DNA of 40,730 nucleotides, from positions 1 through 40,730 of the forward strand of contig JAHDKT010000032.1 of assembly GCA_018436725.1 (NCBI GenBank), in the 5' to 3' direction. Shown piece by piece: positions 7,138 through 14,440 of this stretch (positions are counted from its first letter, which is position 1; every line of letters starts with the position of its first letter). A program made the position numbers and the translations under genes. Source of the stretch: Synergistaceae bacterium. GTDB lineage: Bacteria; Synergistota; Synergistia; Synergistales; Aminobacteriaceae. Below the pieces are notes generated by a model. It did no database searches and was not told the origin of the DNA. It worked only from the letters and a program-made list of their open reading frames with translations.

Positions 7138-8337
7138 ATGGGAACGGAGAAATTCGCCGTCGTCGACCTCTTTTCCGGTGTCGGGGGAATGAGTTTCGGT
7201 TTTCATAAACATCCTCTTTTTTCTCTGGCGGCGGCGGCCGACGCGGAGTTGGGAAAGCCGAGTTCCGGCGCGGGCGCCCTTCAATGCAACAGCGCGTATC
7301 ATCTGAATACGGGAGTGCATCCAGCTCGTCTCGATCTCTCGGACACGCCTCCGGAAACATTGCGCGCCGCACTTGGCTTGCCTGAAACGATGCCCGTCTC
7401 CGTTCTTTCGGCGTGCCCCCCCTGCACCGGTTTCAGCCGGGCGAATCCGGAGAATCACCTTCGGGACGACAACCGGAACAGTCTCGTTCGAAGGTCGGCC
7501 GAGTTCGCGCTCGCTCTCGACGCGGAGATCGTCGTCATGGAGAACGCGAGAGAGCTTATCCGGGGAAATTTCGACCATCACTACCAGTGCTTCCGGAACG
7601 TCCTGGAAGAGAACGGGTACGACGTTTTCGGTTCCGTCTATCTGCTCTCGCGTTTCGGCCTGCCGCAGCAACGCGAAAGAGCGATCGTCCTGGCGGTAAA
7701 GCGAAAATATGAACTTCGTACTCTGGACAGGCTCTGGGAGGGGTGGTACGTCGACGAACGAGCGCTCACGGTTCGCCGCGCGTTCGACTCCATCGACACG
7801 AACGCCTCCGCGACGGAGCTGTTCCCCGATTTTTCCTCCGAGTCGGTTCGCAGAAGAATCGAAGCGATTCCGAGTGATGGAGGCTCCTGGATGGATCTGC
7901 TGAAACGGAAAGATGCGGAGCGGCTTCTGACCGATTCCATGAAACGTATCGTCGAACGGAACCGTTTCGGCTCCTACCCCGACGTGTACGGACGGATGGC
8001 GTGGGACAAACCGGCGCCCACGATAAAGAGGGAGTGCGCGCATGTCGGCAACGGACGGTATGCTCATCCGGAGAAGCATCGCCTCTGCTCCGTTCGGGAG
8101 ATGGCCATCCTCCAGGGCTTTCCCAACGATTTCGAATTCAACGGATCGTCTCTTGCGAACACCTACCGCCATATCGGAGACGCCGTCCCCCCGCTGATAT
8201 CGTATCAGCTGGCCTGTCTTTGCGCTTGGATGCTCACCGGCGAGCGCCCGGACATGGAAGAGATTCTGCTTCCCGGAACAAGCATCCAGCCGACCGATCT
8301 TCTCTGCAGCCGTCAGATGGAGCTTCTTTATGCGTGA
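7138..8337 (+). CDS. DNA (cytosine-5)-methyltransferase
   Basis: This 399-residue enzyme transfers a methyl group from AdoMet to C5 of cytosine in a specific site. Motif I is DLFSGVGGMSFGF (10-22), motif IV has the catalytic cysteine in SACPPCTGFSRAN (Cys96), motif VI is MENARE (ENV is more usual), motif VIII is LPQQRERAI (about 175-183), motif IX is near YPDVYGRMAWDKPAPTI, and motif X is HIGDAVPP. The target-recognition region lies between VIII and IX; its DNA site cannot be deduced. ATG 7138 follows AAAGGAG and begins at the homology. The last 8 bp overlap the next gene. Base composition is visibly less GC-rich than neighbouring genes, which suggests transfer. Confidence 0.93.
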   Translation: MGTEKFAVVDLFSGVGGMSFGFHKHPLFSLAAAADAELGKPSSGAGALQCNSAYHLNTGVHPARLDLSDTPPETLRAALGLPETMPVSVLSACPPCTGFSRANPENHLRDDNRNSLVRRSAEFALALDAEIVVMENARELIRGNFDHHYQCFRNVLEENGYDVFGSVYLLSRFGLPQQRERAIVLAVKRKYELRTLDRLWEGWYVDERALTVRRAFDSIDTNASATELFPDFSSESVRRRIEAIPSDGGSWMDLLKRKDAERLLTDSMKRIVERNRFGSYPDVYGRMAWDKPAPTIKRECAHVGNGRYAHPEKHRLCSVREMAILQGFPNDFEFNGSSLANTYRHIGDAVPPLISYQLACLCAWMLTGERPDMEEILLPGTSIQPTDLLCSRQMELLYA

Positions 8338-9043
8338 ATTCTCGACCTCGGTTACCCCTGCAGAATTCAGGCGTCTCGAAGAGTTCCTGAACGCGCTTCG
8401 AACAGAGTGCGAAGCGCGCATGAATCCGCGCTCCGAATACAATTCCGCGGAGTTCGAGAGTGAATTCCGTTCGAAGCTGCTGACGCATCACTGCTTCATG
8501 GGCAGTCCTCTCTTTCAGGAAAGTTTCGACTCCGCATTCATCGCGGCGTGCGAACACTCCGGCCATACAGTGGAGAAGGCGCCCGAAGGTCGGCGTTTCT
8601 GGGACGTCGCCGTCGACGGAAGAAAAATCAGTCTGAAATCGTCGAAGGCGAAGAGTCTGAAGGAAAACAGACTGCATATCAGCAAACTCACCGAAGCGGC
8701 ATGGATTCAAGACTGTCGAACAGCCTCGAAACGGCGGAAGGCGACTTTCGATCTTTTCGGCCAGTACTGCGCGGAAGTGGACGCGATCATTCAACTTCGG
8801 TACTTCCAGACATCCGTGATGTATGAGCTGGTGGAAATACCGGTAGCGCTCTTCAAGCAGGTATTCGACGTCGGACTCTCCAGCTTCCAGGCGGACGGCC
8901 CGACGATCAATATTCCCGTGGGGAAAAGTCCACCCGACTTCACCTTGAAGCTCGACAGGTCCGATGCGAAAATCACGGTGGCCAACATCGACAAGGCGCT
9001 TTGCACCGTTCATGGAACGTGGAAGCTGGGAAAGGACGTCTAA
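8330..9043 (+). CDS. Probable type II restriction endonuclease
   Basis: I do not recognise a named family for this 237-residue protein. The case for a restriction enzyme is positional and structural. It overlaps the methyltransferase stop by 8 bp and is followed by a Vsr gene. It contains a PD-(D/E)xK-like core, RFWD92 followed on the next strand by ISLK103-SSK106, with the usual acidic middle residue replaced by Ser. A short ENRLHISKLTEAAWIQD segment follows. There is no signal peptide or membrane segment. Codon and base use match the methyltransferase, not the GC-rich flanks. An acidic helix (EFESEFRSKL) precedes the core. The alternative is an unrelated accessory protein. Confidence 0.65.
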   Translation: MREFSTSVTPAEFRRLEEFLNALRTECEARMNPRSEYNSAEFESEFRSKLLTHHCFMGSPLFQESFDSAFIAACEHSGHTVEKAPEGRRFWDVAVDGRKISLKSSKAKSLKENRLHISKLTEAAWIQDCRTASKRRKATFDLFGQYCAEVDAIIQLRYFQTSVMYELVEIPVALFKQVFDVGLSSFQADGPTINIPVGKSPPDFTLKLDRSDAKITVANIDKALCTVHGTWKLGKDV

Positions 9044-9096
9044 GAATTGAACTGCGGAATAGCTGCTGATATCCCTCGTCCGGAGGAGATGGTGGC

Positions 9097-9633
9097 ATGA
9101 CCGACACCGTTTCCAAAGAGAAGCGCTCCGAAGTCATGTCCTCGGTACGGAGCGCGGATACGAAGCCGGAGTGGATACTCCGCTGCGGACTCCACCGGAT
9201 GGGGTTCCGCTACCGTCTGCGCGACAAGAGCCTCTCCGGAACGCCCGACCTCGTCTTCCCGAGGTACCGGACGGTCGTCTTCGTCCACGGCTGCTTCTGG
9301 CATAGGCACCAAGGCTGCCGGAGGGCGACCTTTCCTAAGAGCAGGCAGGCCTTCTGGGCGGAGAAGTTCGCCGGGAACGTCGAGCGCGACGCGCGGACGC
9401 GGGCGGAACTCGAACGTGCGGGGTGGCGCGTCATCGTCGTCTGGGAGTGCGAACTCGAGGGGGACACGGAAGCGACGCTCGAACGCACGGCCCGATCGCT
9501 TCGCTCGCCGTCCGACGCGGAACCGCCCGCGCCGCCGCCGCGCAGAGAGCTGCTCGATGTCGCTTCCGAAAAGGTCCGCCTCCGCGTCGCCTCGTACAAA
9601 AGGGTGGATAATACGCCTCTTTCGGGTTTCTAG
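9097..9633 (+). CDS. vsr: Very-short-patch repair endonuclease
   Basis: This 178-residue enzyme nicks next to T:G mismatches that arise when 5-methylcytosine deaminates. Its presence supports the neighbouring methyltransferase being a 5mC enzyme. Catalytic residues line up with E. coli Vsr: Asp51 in SGTPDLVFP, His64 in FVHGCFWH, His69, and the Asp in NVERDAR. Zinc-site residues Cys66, His71, Cys74 and the Cys of VVWECEL are present. The family domain ends near residue 130. The last 45 residues are a Pro/Arg/Ser-rich extension of unknown role. The ATG at 9097 has CGGAGGAGA upstream. It lies 53 bp after the candidate endonuclease and is GC-richer than the other two island genes. Confidence 0.93.
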   Translation: MTDTVSKEKRSEVMSSVRSADTKPEWILRCGLHRMGFRYRLRDKSLSGTPDLVFPRYRTVVFVHGCFWHRHQGCRRATFPKSRQAFWAEKFAGNVERDARTRAELERAGWRVIVVWECELEGDTEATLERTARSLRSPSDAEPPAPPPRRELLDVASEKVRLRVASYKRVDNTPLSGF

Positions 9634-9742
9634 TTCTTCCTTTGCAGCGTTCTTTCTCCGTCGCCTTCGGGAGGTCGAACTCATCCTCACTGTCGAACTT
9701 TTTTTCTTCTTAGCCATGACGCGGGCATGGTCGCCCGCTCCC

Positions 9743-10663
9743 TCAGGGTTTCCTCCCTTCGACGGGGAAATACCAGTATTCGGGCACGTCGAGAGGGGTC
9801 AGAGGGGGAAGCAAGGGGTTTTCCAGGACGAAGAGCTTCCTCCCCGGGAGGTTCGCCTGTTCGAAAATTGGGATATTCGCGGGGTGCGTCCGGAACAGCT
9901 CGTCGAATGACCCATCCTCGATAGCCGTTTTGAGCCCTTTTTCCAGGCGCTCGGCGAGGGCGGCGTTCTCCTTGTTTACGAAAAAGTAGGTTGGGGCGGG
10001 ATAGTAGAGCATCAGCGTCGGTTCCACGATCAAGTCCTTGTCCGCGTGCCTGACCACTTCGTTCCACGGTTCGTTCACGCCCCTCGGGAAGAAGTCGAAC
10101 CGCTCCATCTGGAGCATGTCGAACAGTCCGGGGTAGGTGGACGCGGTCGTCACGTTGAAGCCGTTCGCCTTGAGAATGGCGGTATCGGGCCAGTCGTGCC
10201 CCTGTCCGGCGGAGAAGCGCTTCAATTCGTCGAGGGTCTCGATTCGGGCGAAACGCTCCTTGTCGGCTCTTCTGACGATGAAGATGCGATGCCCCAGCAG
10301 CCCCTTGAGCAGAGGAATGCGCACCGGGAGAAGCAGCTCCTCCCGTTCGACGGAGGTCATGGTCCACAGGACGTCTATCCACAGATTTCTGGACAGATTG
10401 TGGATAGCCTGGCTCTGGTTCATCTGCGTGGTTCCCTGGACAACGAAGTCCCCAAGAGTGTCGCGGGTTTTCGACAGGGCGAGGTGCAGCATGTCGATAT
10501 AGTACTGGCTGCGGGTATCGTTGAGGTTGACCATGGCCGTGTGGCGAATGATCGTCGGGGTTCCCTCCGATGGGGAGAGGCCTACGATTCCTCCGAGGAG
10601 AAGCGCGGCGACGAACGCTGCAAAAACGGTGCGGAGATGTATCTTCCTTCTGAAATTCTTCAT
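9743..10663 (-). CDS. Periplasmic binding protein (type 2 fold), probable sensor partner of the adjacent diguanylate cyclase
   Basis: The protein has 306 residues with a signal peptide (MKNFRRKIHLRTVFAAFVAA then hydrophobic). The mature part has an amino-acid-binding-like (SBP_bac_3 class) layout: YYIDMLHLALSKT, an ELLLPVRIPLLKGLLGHRIFIVR crossover region, LDELKRF, TASTYPGLFDMLQMERFDFF, LMLYYPAPTYFFVNKE and a C-terminal LAERLEKGLKTAIEDGSFDELF. ATG 10663 follows AGGAGG by 9 nt. It is the last gene after the diguanylate cyclase (194-bp gap) on the same strand. No ABC permease or ATPase gene lies near, which argues for ligand sensing rather than uptake. The ligand is unknown. Confidence 0.78.
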   Translation of the reverse strand: MKNFRRKIHLRTVFAAFVAALLLGGIVGLSPSEGTPTIIRHTAMVNLNDTRSQYYIDMLHLALSKTRDTLGDFVVQGTTQMNQSQAIHNLSRNLWIDVLWTMTSVEREELLLPVRIPLLKGLLGHRIFIVRRADKERFARIETLDELKRFSAGQGHDWPDTAILKANGFNVTTASTYPGLFDMLQMERFDFFPRGVNEPWNEVVRHADKDLIVEPTLMLYYPAPTYFFVNKENAALAERLEKGLKTAIEDGSFDELFRTHPANIPIFEQANLPGRKLFVLENPLLPPLTPLDVPEYWYFPVEGRKP

Positions 10664-10837
10664 TTCCGTTATCCTCCTGTTGAGTAGACGACCGGCGAAC
10701 GTGAGCGAAGCGAACAAGGAGCCGTGTGGTCGCTCGAGTGTCCGGAGCGGTAGCGTGCGAATGCTTCTGTCGTCGGTCGTCAGTGTTGGGGAACGGCGTA
10801 CAGTGCCCGTTCCGCTTCTTCAATGAAAACGCTGCGA

Positions 10838-10854
10838 CCGGGACGTTTTCCCGG
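10838..10854 (-). other. Small hairpin after the diguanylate cyclase gene
   Basis: Six-bp arms CCGGGA/TCCCGG with a 5-nt loop lie immediately beyond the cyclase stop, in the 194-bp gap before the binding-protein gene. It is followed on the minus strand by GTCGCAGCGTTTTC, so it is at best a weak terminator. I see no gene or clear promoter in the rest of this gap. Confidence 0.35.
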
Positions 10855-10857
10855 CCG

Positions 10858-12126
10858 TCACAGCACCGTCTCAATCCGGTCGCGCCCGTTCTTCTTCGCC
10901 AGATAGAGCCCGGAGTCGGCTCTGTCGAGCAGGGTGTCGTAAGAATCCTCCGCGCCTCCGAACGCGGCGAGTCCGATGCTGACGGTGTAGACGATCTCTC
11001 CGCCGTTGTACGCGACGCTTCGGGCTCGTACGGAATCGAGGAGTCGCCGGGCCAGAATCTCCGCACCTTCGATCCCCGTGTCGGGCAGCAGCACGGCGAA
11101 CTCCTCGCCGCCCAAGCGAGCCACAATGTCCGTAGTGCGAACCACCGACTCCGTCGTCCGCGCGAAATCGCAAAGGACCGCGTCGCCTCCGGCATGCCCC
11201 CACGTATCGTTGACCTTCTTGAAAAAGTCGAGATCCAGCATCAGCAGCGAAAGCGGCCGCCCGTTCCGTCGGGAGCGCTCCATCTCCGAGACCGTACGTT
11301 CCGTAAACGAGCGGCGGTTGGCAACCTTCGTCAGAGGGTCCGTGCTCGCGAGACTCCGCAGAGCGCTGTTGGCCGATTCCAGCTCGGAAGTCCGCTCGCG
11401 CACCTGTTCCTCAAGCGCGCTGTTGATCCGCAGCAGCTCCGATTCATGCTCGCGCCGTTCGGAATCGAGCGTGCGAAGCATGGTGCTGAAGGTCGTCTCC
11501 AGGTCGGTGAGTTCGTTCTCCTTCGTCTGGCCGAGGTCGAGGCGGCTCCGGTCGAGGGAGGAGATGCTGATTGCTCCCGCCGTGGCGATGAGGTGTTCGA
11601 GAGGCTTGCCGAGACTGCGTCGGAACACGAGGGAGAAGAGCAGCGTCAGCACGGCGCTTTTGACGAGAGCGGCCAAAAAGTGGAGCTGATAGCGCAACGC
11701 CAGACGGTCGATCACCACGTCCTTTCCCGTTTCGAGCTTCACGGTCGCCAGAAATTTGGTTTCCCCGGCGAAGCTGTAGAAAAGCTTGAATTCGTGGGCG
11801 ATGATGATGTTCGGCGAAAACGCGTCGTCGGGAAGCCGCGTTCTGTGTCCGAAGGCGTCCTCGACGGTCATGACGGAGACGGAGGGGAAGTCCATGATGC
11901 CCTTCTGGATCGCCTCCATCTGCGAGTGGTTGAGTTCCCACAGCGCGCCCGCGAGGGGTGGCGTGAAAATTCTCTCGATGCGCAGCAGCTCCTGATGGAT
12001 GAGAGCCCTGGTATCGAAAAACTCCGCCGCCATCTGCAACAGCGTGATCGCGACGGTGATGCAGGCGTAGACCACGAGAATCCGTCGAAAAATCTGGCGC
12101 GCCAGCCTCCTGGGCAGAATGTTCAT
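10858..12126 (-). CDS. Membrane diguanylate cyclase (GGDEF) with periplasmic sensor
   Basis: This 422-residue inner-membrane enzyme makes c-di-GMP from two GTP. Helix 1 is about residues 13-33, a periplasmic domain about 34-150, helix 2 about 151-170, then a HAMP-like region, a coiled coil (about 215-258, SERREHESELLRINSALEEQ), and a GGDEF domain from STDPLTKVANRRSF. The active site is RLGGEEF (GGEEF 339-343). The inhibitory I-site RTTD (330-333) is intact, so product feedback is expected. The start codon directly abuts the upstream TAA (TAAATG) with no clear Shine-Dalgarno site, which suggests translation restart from the upstream gene. It is third gene of a four-gene operon with two secreted proteins and a binding protein. 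Confidence 0.93.
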   Translation of the reverse strand: MNILPRRLARQIFRRILVVYACITVAITLLQMAAEFFDTRALIHQELLRIERIFTPPLAGALWELNHSQMEAIQKGIMDFPSVSVMTVEDAFGHRTRLPDDAFSPNIIIAHEFKLFYSFAGETKFLATVKLETGKDVVIDRLALRYQLHFLAALVKSAVLTLLFSLVFRRSLGKPLEHLIATAGAISISSLDRSRLDLGQTKENELTDLETTFSTMLRTLDSERREHESELLRINSALEEQVRERTSELESANSALRSLASTDPLTKVANRRSFTERTVSEMERSRRNGRPLSLLMLDLDFFKKVNDTWGHAGGDAVLCDFARTTESVVRTTDIVARLGGEEFAVLLPDTGIEGAEILARRLLDSVRARSVAYNGGEIVYTVSIGLAAFGGAEDSYDTLLDRADSGLYLAKKNGRDRIETVL

Positions 12127-13185
12127 TTAAAAACGCAGAGCATCGAAGACGGCGACAAGCTCCCCTCTCGTCATCCCCGGAGCGGCAATGACCAGCAGCA
12201 GCGCGTCCTCTTTCTTCATCTCGACGCTCAGCACCGATCCCGGCGTCGGAACGCCCTTCTCTCCGGCGAGCACGCTCTCCCTGCGGAAGCCCATTCGCCT
12301 TCCGCCGTGCGTGAAAAACTCCGCCCCCTCGCCGTACACCACCTGCCAGTCCAGGTTGGTCGCCAGCGGGTTCATCTCGAAGGCGAGGAAGGCCCCCTCC
12401 TTCTCCCAGAAGCTGGAGTAGACGCCGTACCGCGCCTCCTCCGAGGTCATCGAGTACCCCGTCGACCCGGCGACGTACTTGCACTCGGACGAGAACCTCT
12501 CGAACGGAACGCCGGGGTAGGGCGTGTCGCCTTCGTCCGCGCCTTGGCCAACGTTTCCTTCGGGGCGCGTCTCGGCCTCGATGCCGGCGGTGGCGTCCTC
12601 GATCTTCGCCTTCGCGGGAGGCGCGAAGCGGGAGGACGCCACAGCGACGTTCTCCTCGAAGCGGACGGCCTCCATACGGCGTTCGCCGCTCTTCGTCCGT
12701 TCATGAACCCGCAGCGGCACGCCCTTGTAGGAGAAGAGCGTCGCCCCCGAGCGCTCCGTCGCGTCGCATTCGCGACCGAGGACCTTCGCGCTCTTCCCGG
12801 CGAGCGGACGCCCCGGAGGCGCTCCGTAGAGCCTCTCCGCAGCAAGCGCGACGTCGGCGCGGACCTTCGTCCCCTTCATCGTCCTCATGTTCACGACGTA
12901 GAAGTACTCGCCGTCCGAGAGCGCGAGCGAATGACTGTGGATCGTCTCCCTCTTCTTCCCGGCGTCGAAGATCTCCTTCGTGTCGATCTCCTCCCGGTAC
13001 TTCGCCCCCCAGTCGTCCCACCAGAGCGACTTCGTGCCGGAAAGCTCCCCCGTCAGCCGGTACTCCGCATGCCCCGACTTCGTCCCGAACGACCTGCCGA
13101 AGCCGTACTCCGGCTGCGCGAACGCGCCCGCGGCGAAAAACACGATGCAGAGGACAGGGAAAAGCGCACGGTATCCCGGCTTCAC
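12127..13185 (-). CDS. Secreted protein of unknown function
   Basis: I do not recognise this 352-residue protein. It starts at GTG 13185, overlapping the stop of the upstream gene (GTGA). The signal peptide is YRALFPVLCIVFFAAGAFA, probably cleaved before QPEYGF. The mature part has alternating strands: GHAEYRLTGELSGTKSLWW, then HSLALSDGEYFYVVNMRTMKGTKV. This resembles outer-membrane-lipoprotein-like folds in which a small secreted protein is tested for material state, but no family match is claimed. Two cysteines (in GRECDATER and SSECKYVAG) could form a disulfide. The C terminus (MKKEDALLLVIAAPGMTRGELVAVFDAL) looks globular. Tight coupling both sides ties it to the beta-propeller protein and the diguanylate cyclase. 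Confidence 0.75.
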   Translation of the reverse strand: MKPGYRALFPVLCIVFFAAGAFAQPEYGFGRSFGTKSGHAEYRLTGELSGTKSLWWDDWGAKYREEIDTKEIFDAGKKRETIHSHSLALSDGEYFYVVNMRTMKGTKVRADVALAAERLYGAPPGRPLAGKSAKVLGRECDATERSGATLFSYKGVPLRVHERTKSGERRMEAVRFEENVAVASSRFAPPAKAKIEDATAGIEAETRPEGNVGQGADEGDTPYPGVPFERFSSECKYVAGSTGYSMTSEEARYGVYSSFWEKEGAFLAFEMNPLATNLDWQVVYGEGAEFFTHGGRRMGFRRESVLAGEKGVPTPGSVLSVEMKKEDALLLVIAAPGMTRGELVAVFDALRF

Positions 13186-14117
13186 TTGGCGTTCCTTTCC
13201 CGCCCCGCCGAGGGGCTGTCTCCTTCTTTTAGAAGAAGCGTCGCCTTCGCCCCGTCGAGACCGCGCCGGAAGATCGCGAACGGCGAGCCCTTTCGTTTCG
13301 CCTCGTTCGGGCCGTAGCCCGCGAAGAGGAACTCCTTTCCTCCGGGGAGCCAGGAGGGGTGCATCGCGCAGATGTTCTCCGGCGTCAGCCGCCGCGTCTT
13401 CCCGTCCGCCGGGGTGTGCAGGAAGATCGCCGAGTTCAGCGGCTCGCCGCGTTTCATCAGCTTTCCGGTGTCCTCCACCTCGGCGTCGAAGAGCCACATC
13501 GTCCCGTCCGGCGAGAGGGAGAATCTGAGGGCGCTCGACACCATCGCCTCGCTTCCGGTGACTTCGGCGAGCGGACGCCTCTCGACGACCGCGCCGCTTG
13601 GTACGTCGATCCGGTAGAGCGTGTCCAGATCCTGCCCGTAGACGGACGCTCCGTCCGCCGACCAGAAGGGGGAGTAGATACCCTTCTGGTCCGGCGCGAG
13701 GACGCGGAAGCTCCCGTCGGCGAGCGCGACCGTTCCGAACACCCAGTCGCCGCTCCGTTCGTCCCAGTGGTTGAAGAGGAGCGACTTCCCGTCCGGCGAC
13801 CAGCGCGGGCCGTAGCTGTTCTCGCCGGGGATCGTCTTCATGATCGTGATCTTCTTCGACGCGATCTCCGCCACGGCGATCTTCCGCCCCCATCCGTCCT
13901 TGCCCGAGGGCGCCGTGAAGGCGACGAAGCGGCCGTCCGGCGAGATCTCCGGATTGTGTCCCGTTGCCAGCTTCACCGGTTGCTTCCCCTCCGAATCGGT
14001 CAGAAAAATGCCCTCGCCCTTTGAAAAAACCACCGCGACCGGGGCCGCGAAGGCCGCCGCCGCGACCGCCAGAACGAGAAGTGCGCACGCCGCGACGCGT
14101 GTTGCCGTATGATTCAT
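13182..14117 (-). CDS. Secreted TolB-like beta-propeller (PD40 repeat) protein
   Basis: The protein has 311 residues with a signal peptide (RVAACALLVLAVAAAAFAAP). It contains repeated WD40-like/PD40 blades with the typical S-P-D-G turn: GHNPEISPDGRFVAFTA, YGPRWSPDGKSLLFNH, YSPFWSADGASVYGQD, RFSLSPDGTMWLFDAE and MHPSWLPGGKEFLFAGYG. That is five visible blades and probably a six-bladed propeller, similar to the C-terminal half of TolB. TolB itself is longer and sits with tolQRA/pal, none of which is here, so this is a scaffold or binding protein of another system. The ATG follows GGGAGG. It is first gene of the operon and is divergent from the giant VWA protein. Confidence 0.85.
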   Translation of the reverse strand: MNHTATRVAACALLVLAVAAAAFAAPVAVVFSKGEGIFLTDSEGKQPVKLATGHNPEISPDGRFVAFTAPSGKDGWGRKIAVAEIASKKITIMKTIPGENSYGPRWSPDGKSLLFNHWDERSGDWVFGTVALADGSFRVLAPDQKGIYSPFWSADGASVYGQDLDTLYRIDVPSGAVVERRPLAEVTGSEAMVSSALRFSLSPDGTMWLFDAEVEDTGKLMKRGEPLNSAIFLHTPADGKTRRLTPENICAMHPSWLPGGKEFLFAGYGPNEAKRKGSPFAIFRRGLDGAKATLLLKEGDSPSAGRERNAK

Positions 14118-14440
14118 CCGTACCGCCTCCCTTGTGAGTCAACGACTCGCTATTGTGGACAGTTTGTACTTTCGGACCCAGGTTATACACCTTCTGTGGA
14201 TAACTTGTACACAAAACGCTGTGCACACGTTTTTCGAGAGTGCTCCGTATCGCTCGCCGTCTCTTTCTCCTTTCGGGCGTTCCTTTTTGGTATTATACTC
14301 TGGAAAATGCGCCCCCATGCCTTCCGAGTCGAAGGTCCGGCACCGCGCGAAAAAACGAGTTTCAGCGGACGGCCCGCTCTTATAGATAATCGGGAGAAGG
14401 GATCCGCCCGAGACTGCCCGCAGAAAAGGAAGGGATTCGA
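14118..14440. other. Divergent intergenic region with promoter elements
   Basis: These 323 bp between the beta-propeller operon and the giant VWA gene hold no credible gene. A TATACT (14294-14299) is a likely -10 for the plus-strand gene; its -35 at the proper distance (TTTCGG) is poor, so activation may be needed. The left half carries the DnaA-box-like cluster listed separately. The giant gene's ribosome site is GGAAGGG just before 14441. Confidence 0.6.
14154..14213. promoter_or_regulatory. Cluster of DnaA-box-like 9-mers
   Basis: Four 9-mers close to TTATNCACA lie within 60 bp: TGTGGACAG (14154-14162, reverse, variant), TTATACACC (14183-14191, one mismatch), TGTGGATAA (14195-14203, the exact reverse complement of TTATCCACA) and TTGTACACA (14205-14213, one mismatch). 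They alternate in direction. I see no long AT-rich unwinding element and no dnaA/dnaN beside it. Binding is inferred. Confidence 0.55.

Noticed and set aside
9040..9717. A 225-codon minus-strand frame starting MAKKKKSS that begins in the vsr downstream gap
   Set aside because: Beyond its Lys/Arg-rich first 30 residues it is antisense to vsr and shows no conserved pattern.
10375..10407. Two further DnaA-box-like words, CTATCCACA and TGTGGATAG, in the binding-protein gene
   Set aside because: They fall in codons for the Leu-Trp-Ile-Asp and Leu-Trp stretch of the protein, and each has one mismatch, so coding explains them.
10726..13317. An 863-codon plus-strand open frame opposite the cyclase operon
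   Set aside because: It is antisense to the GGDEF domain and the secreted protein, with no ribosome site or motif.
14118..14440. The idea that this region is the chromosomal origin
   Set aside because: DnaA-like boxes are present, but there is no AT-rich unwinding element and no dnaA, dnaN, gyrB, rpmH or parAB gene nearby. Kept only as a DnaA-site cluster.
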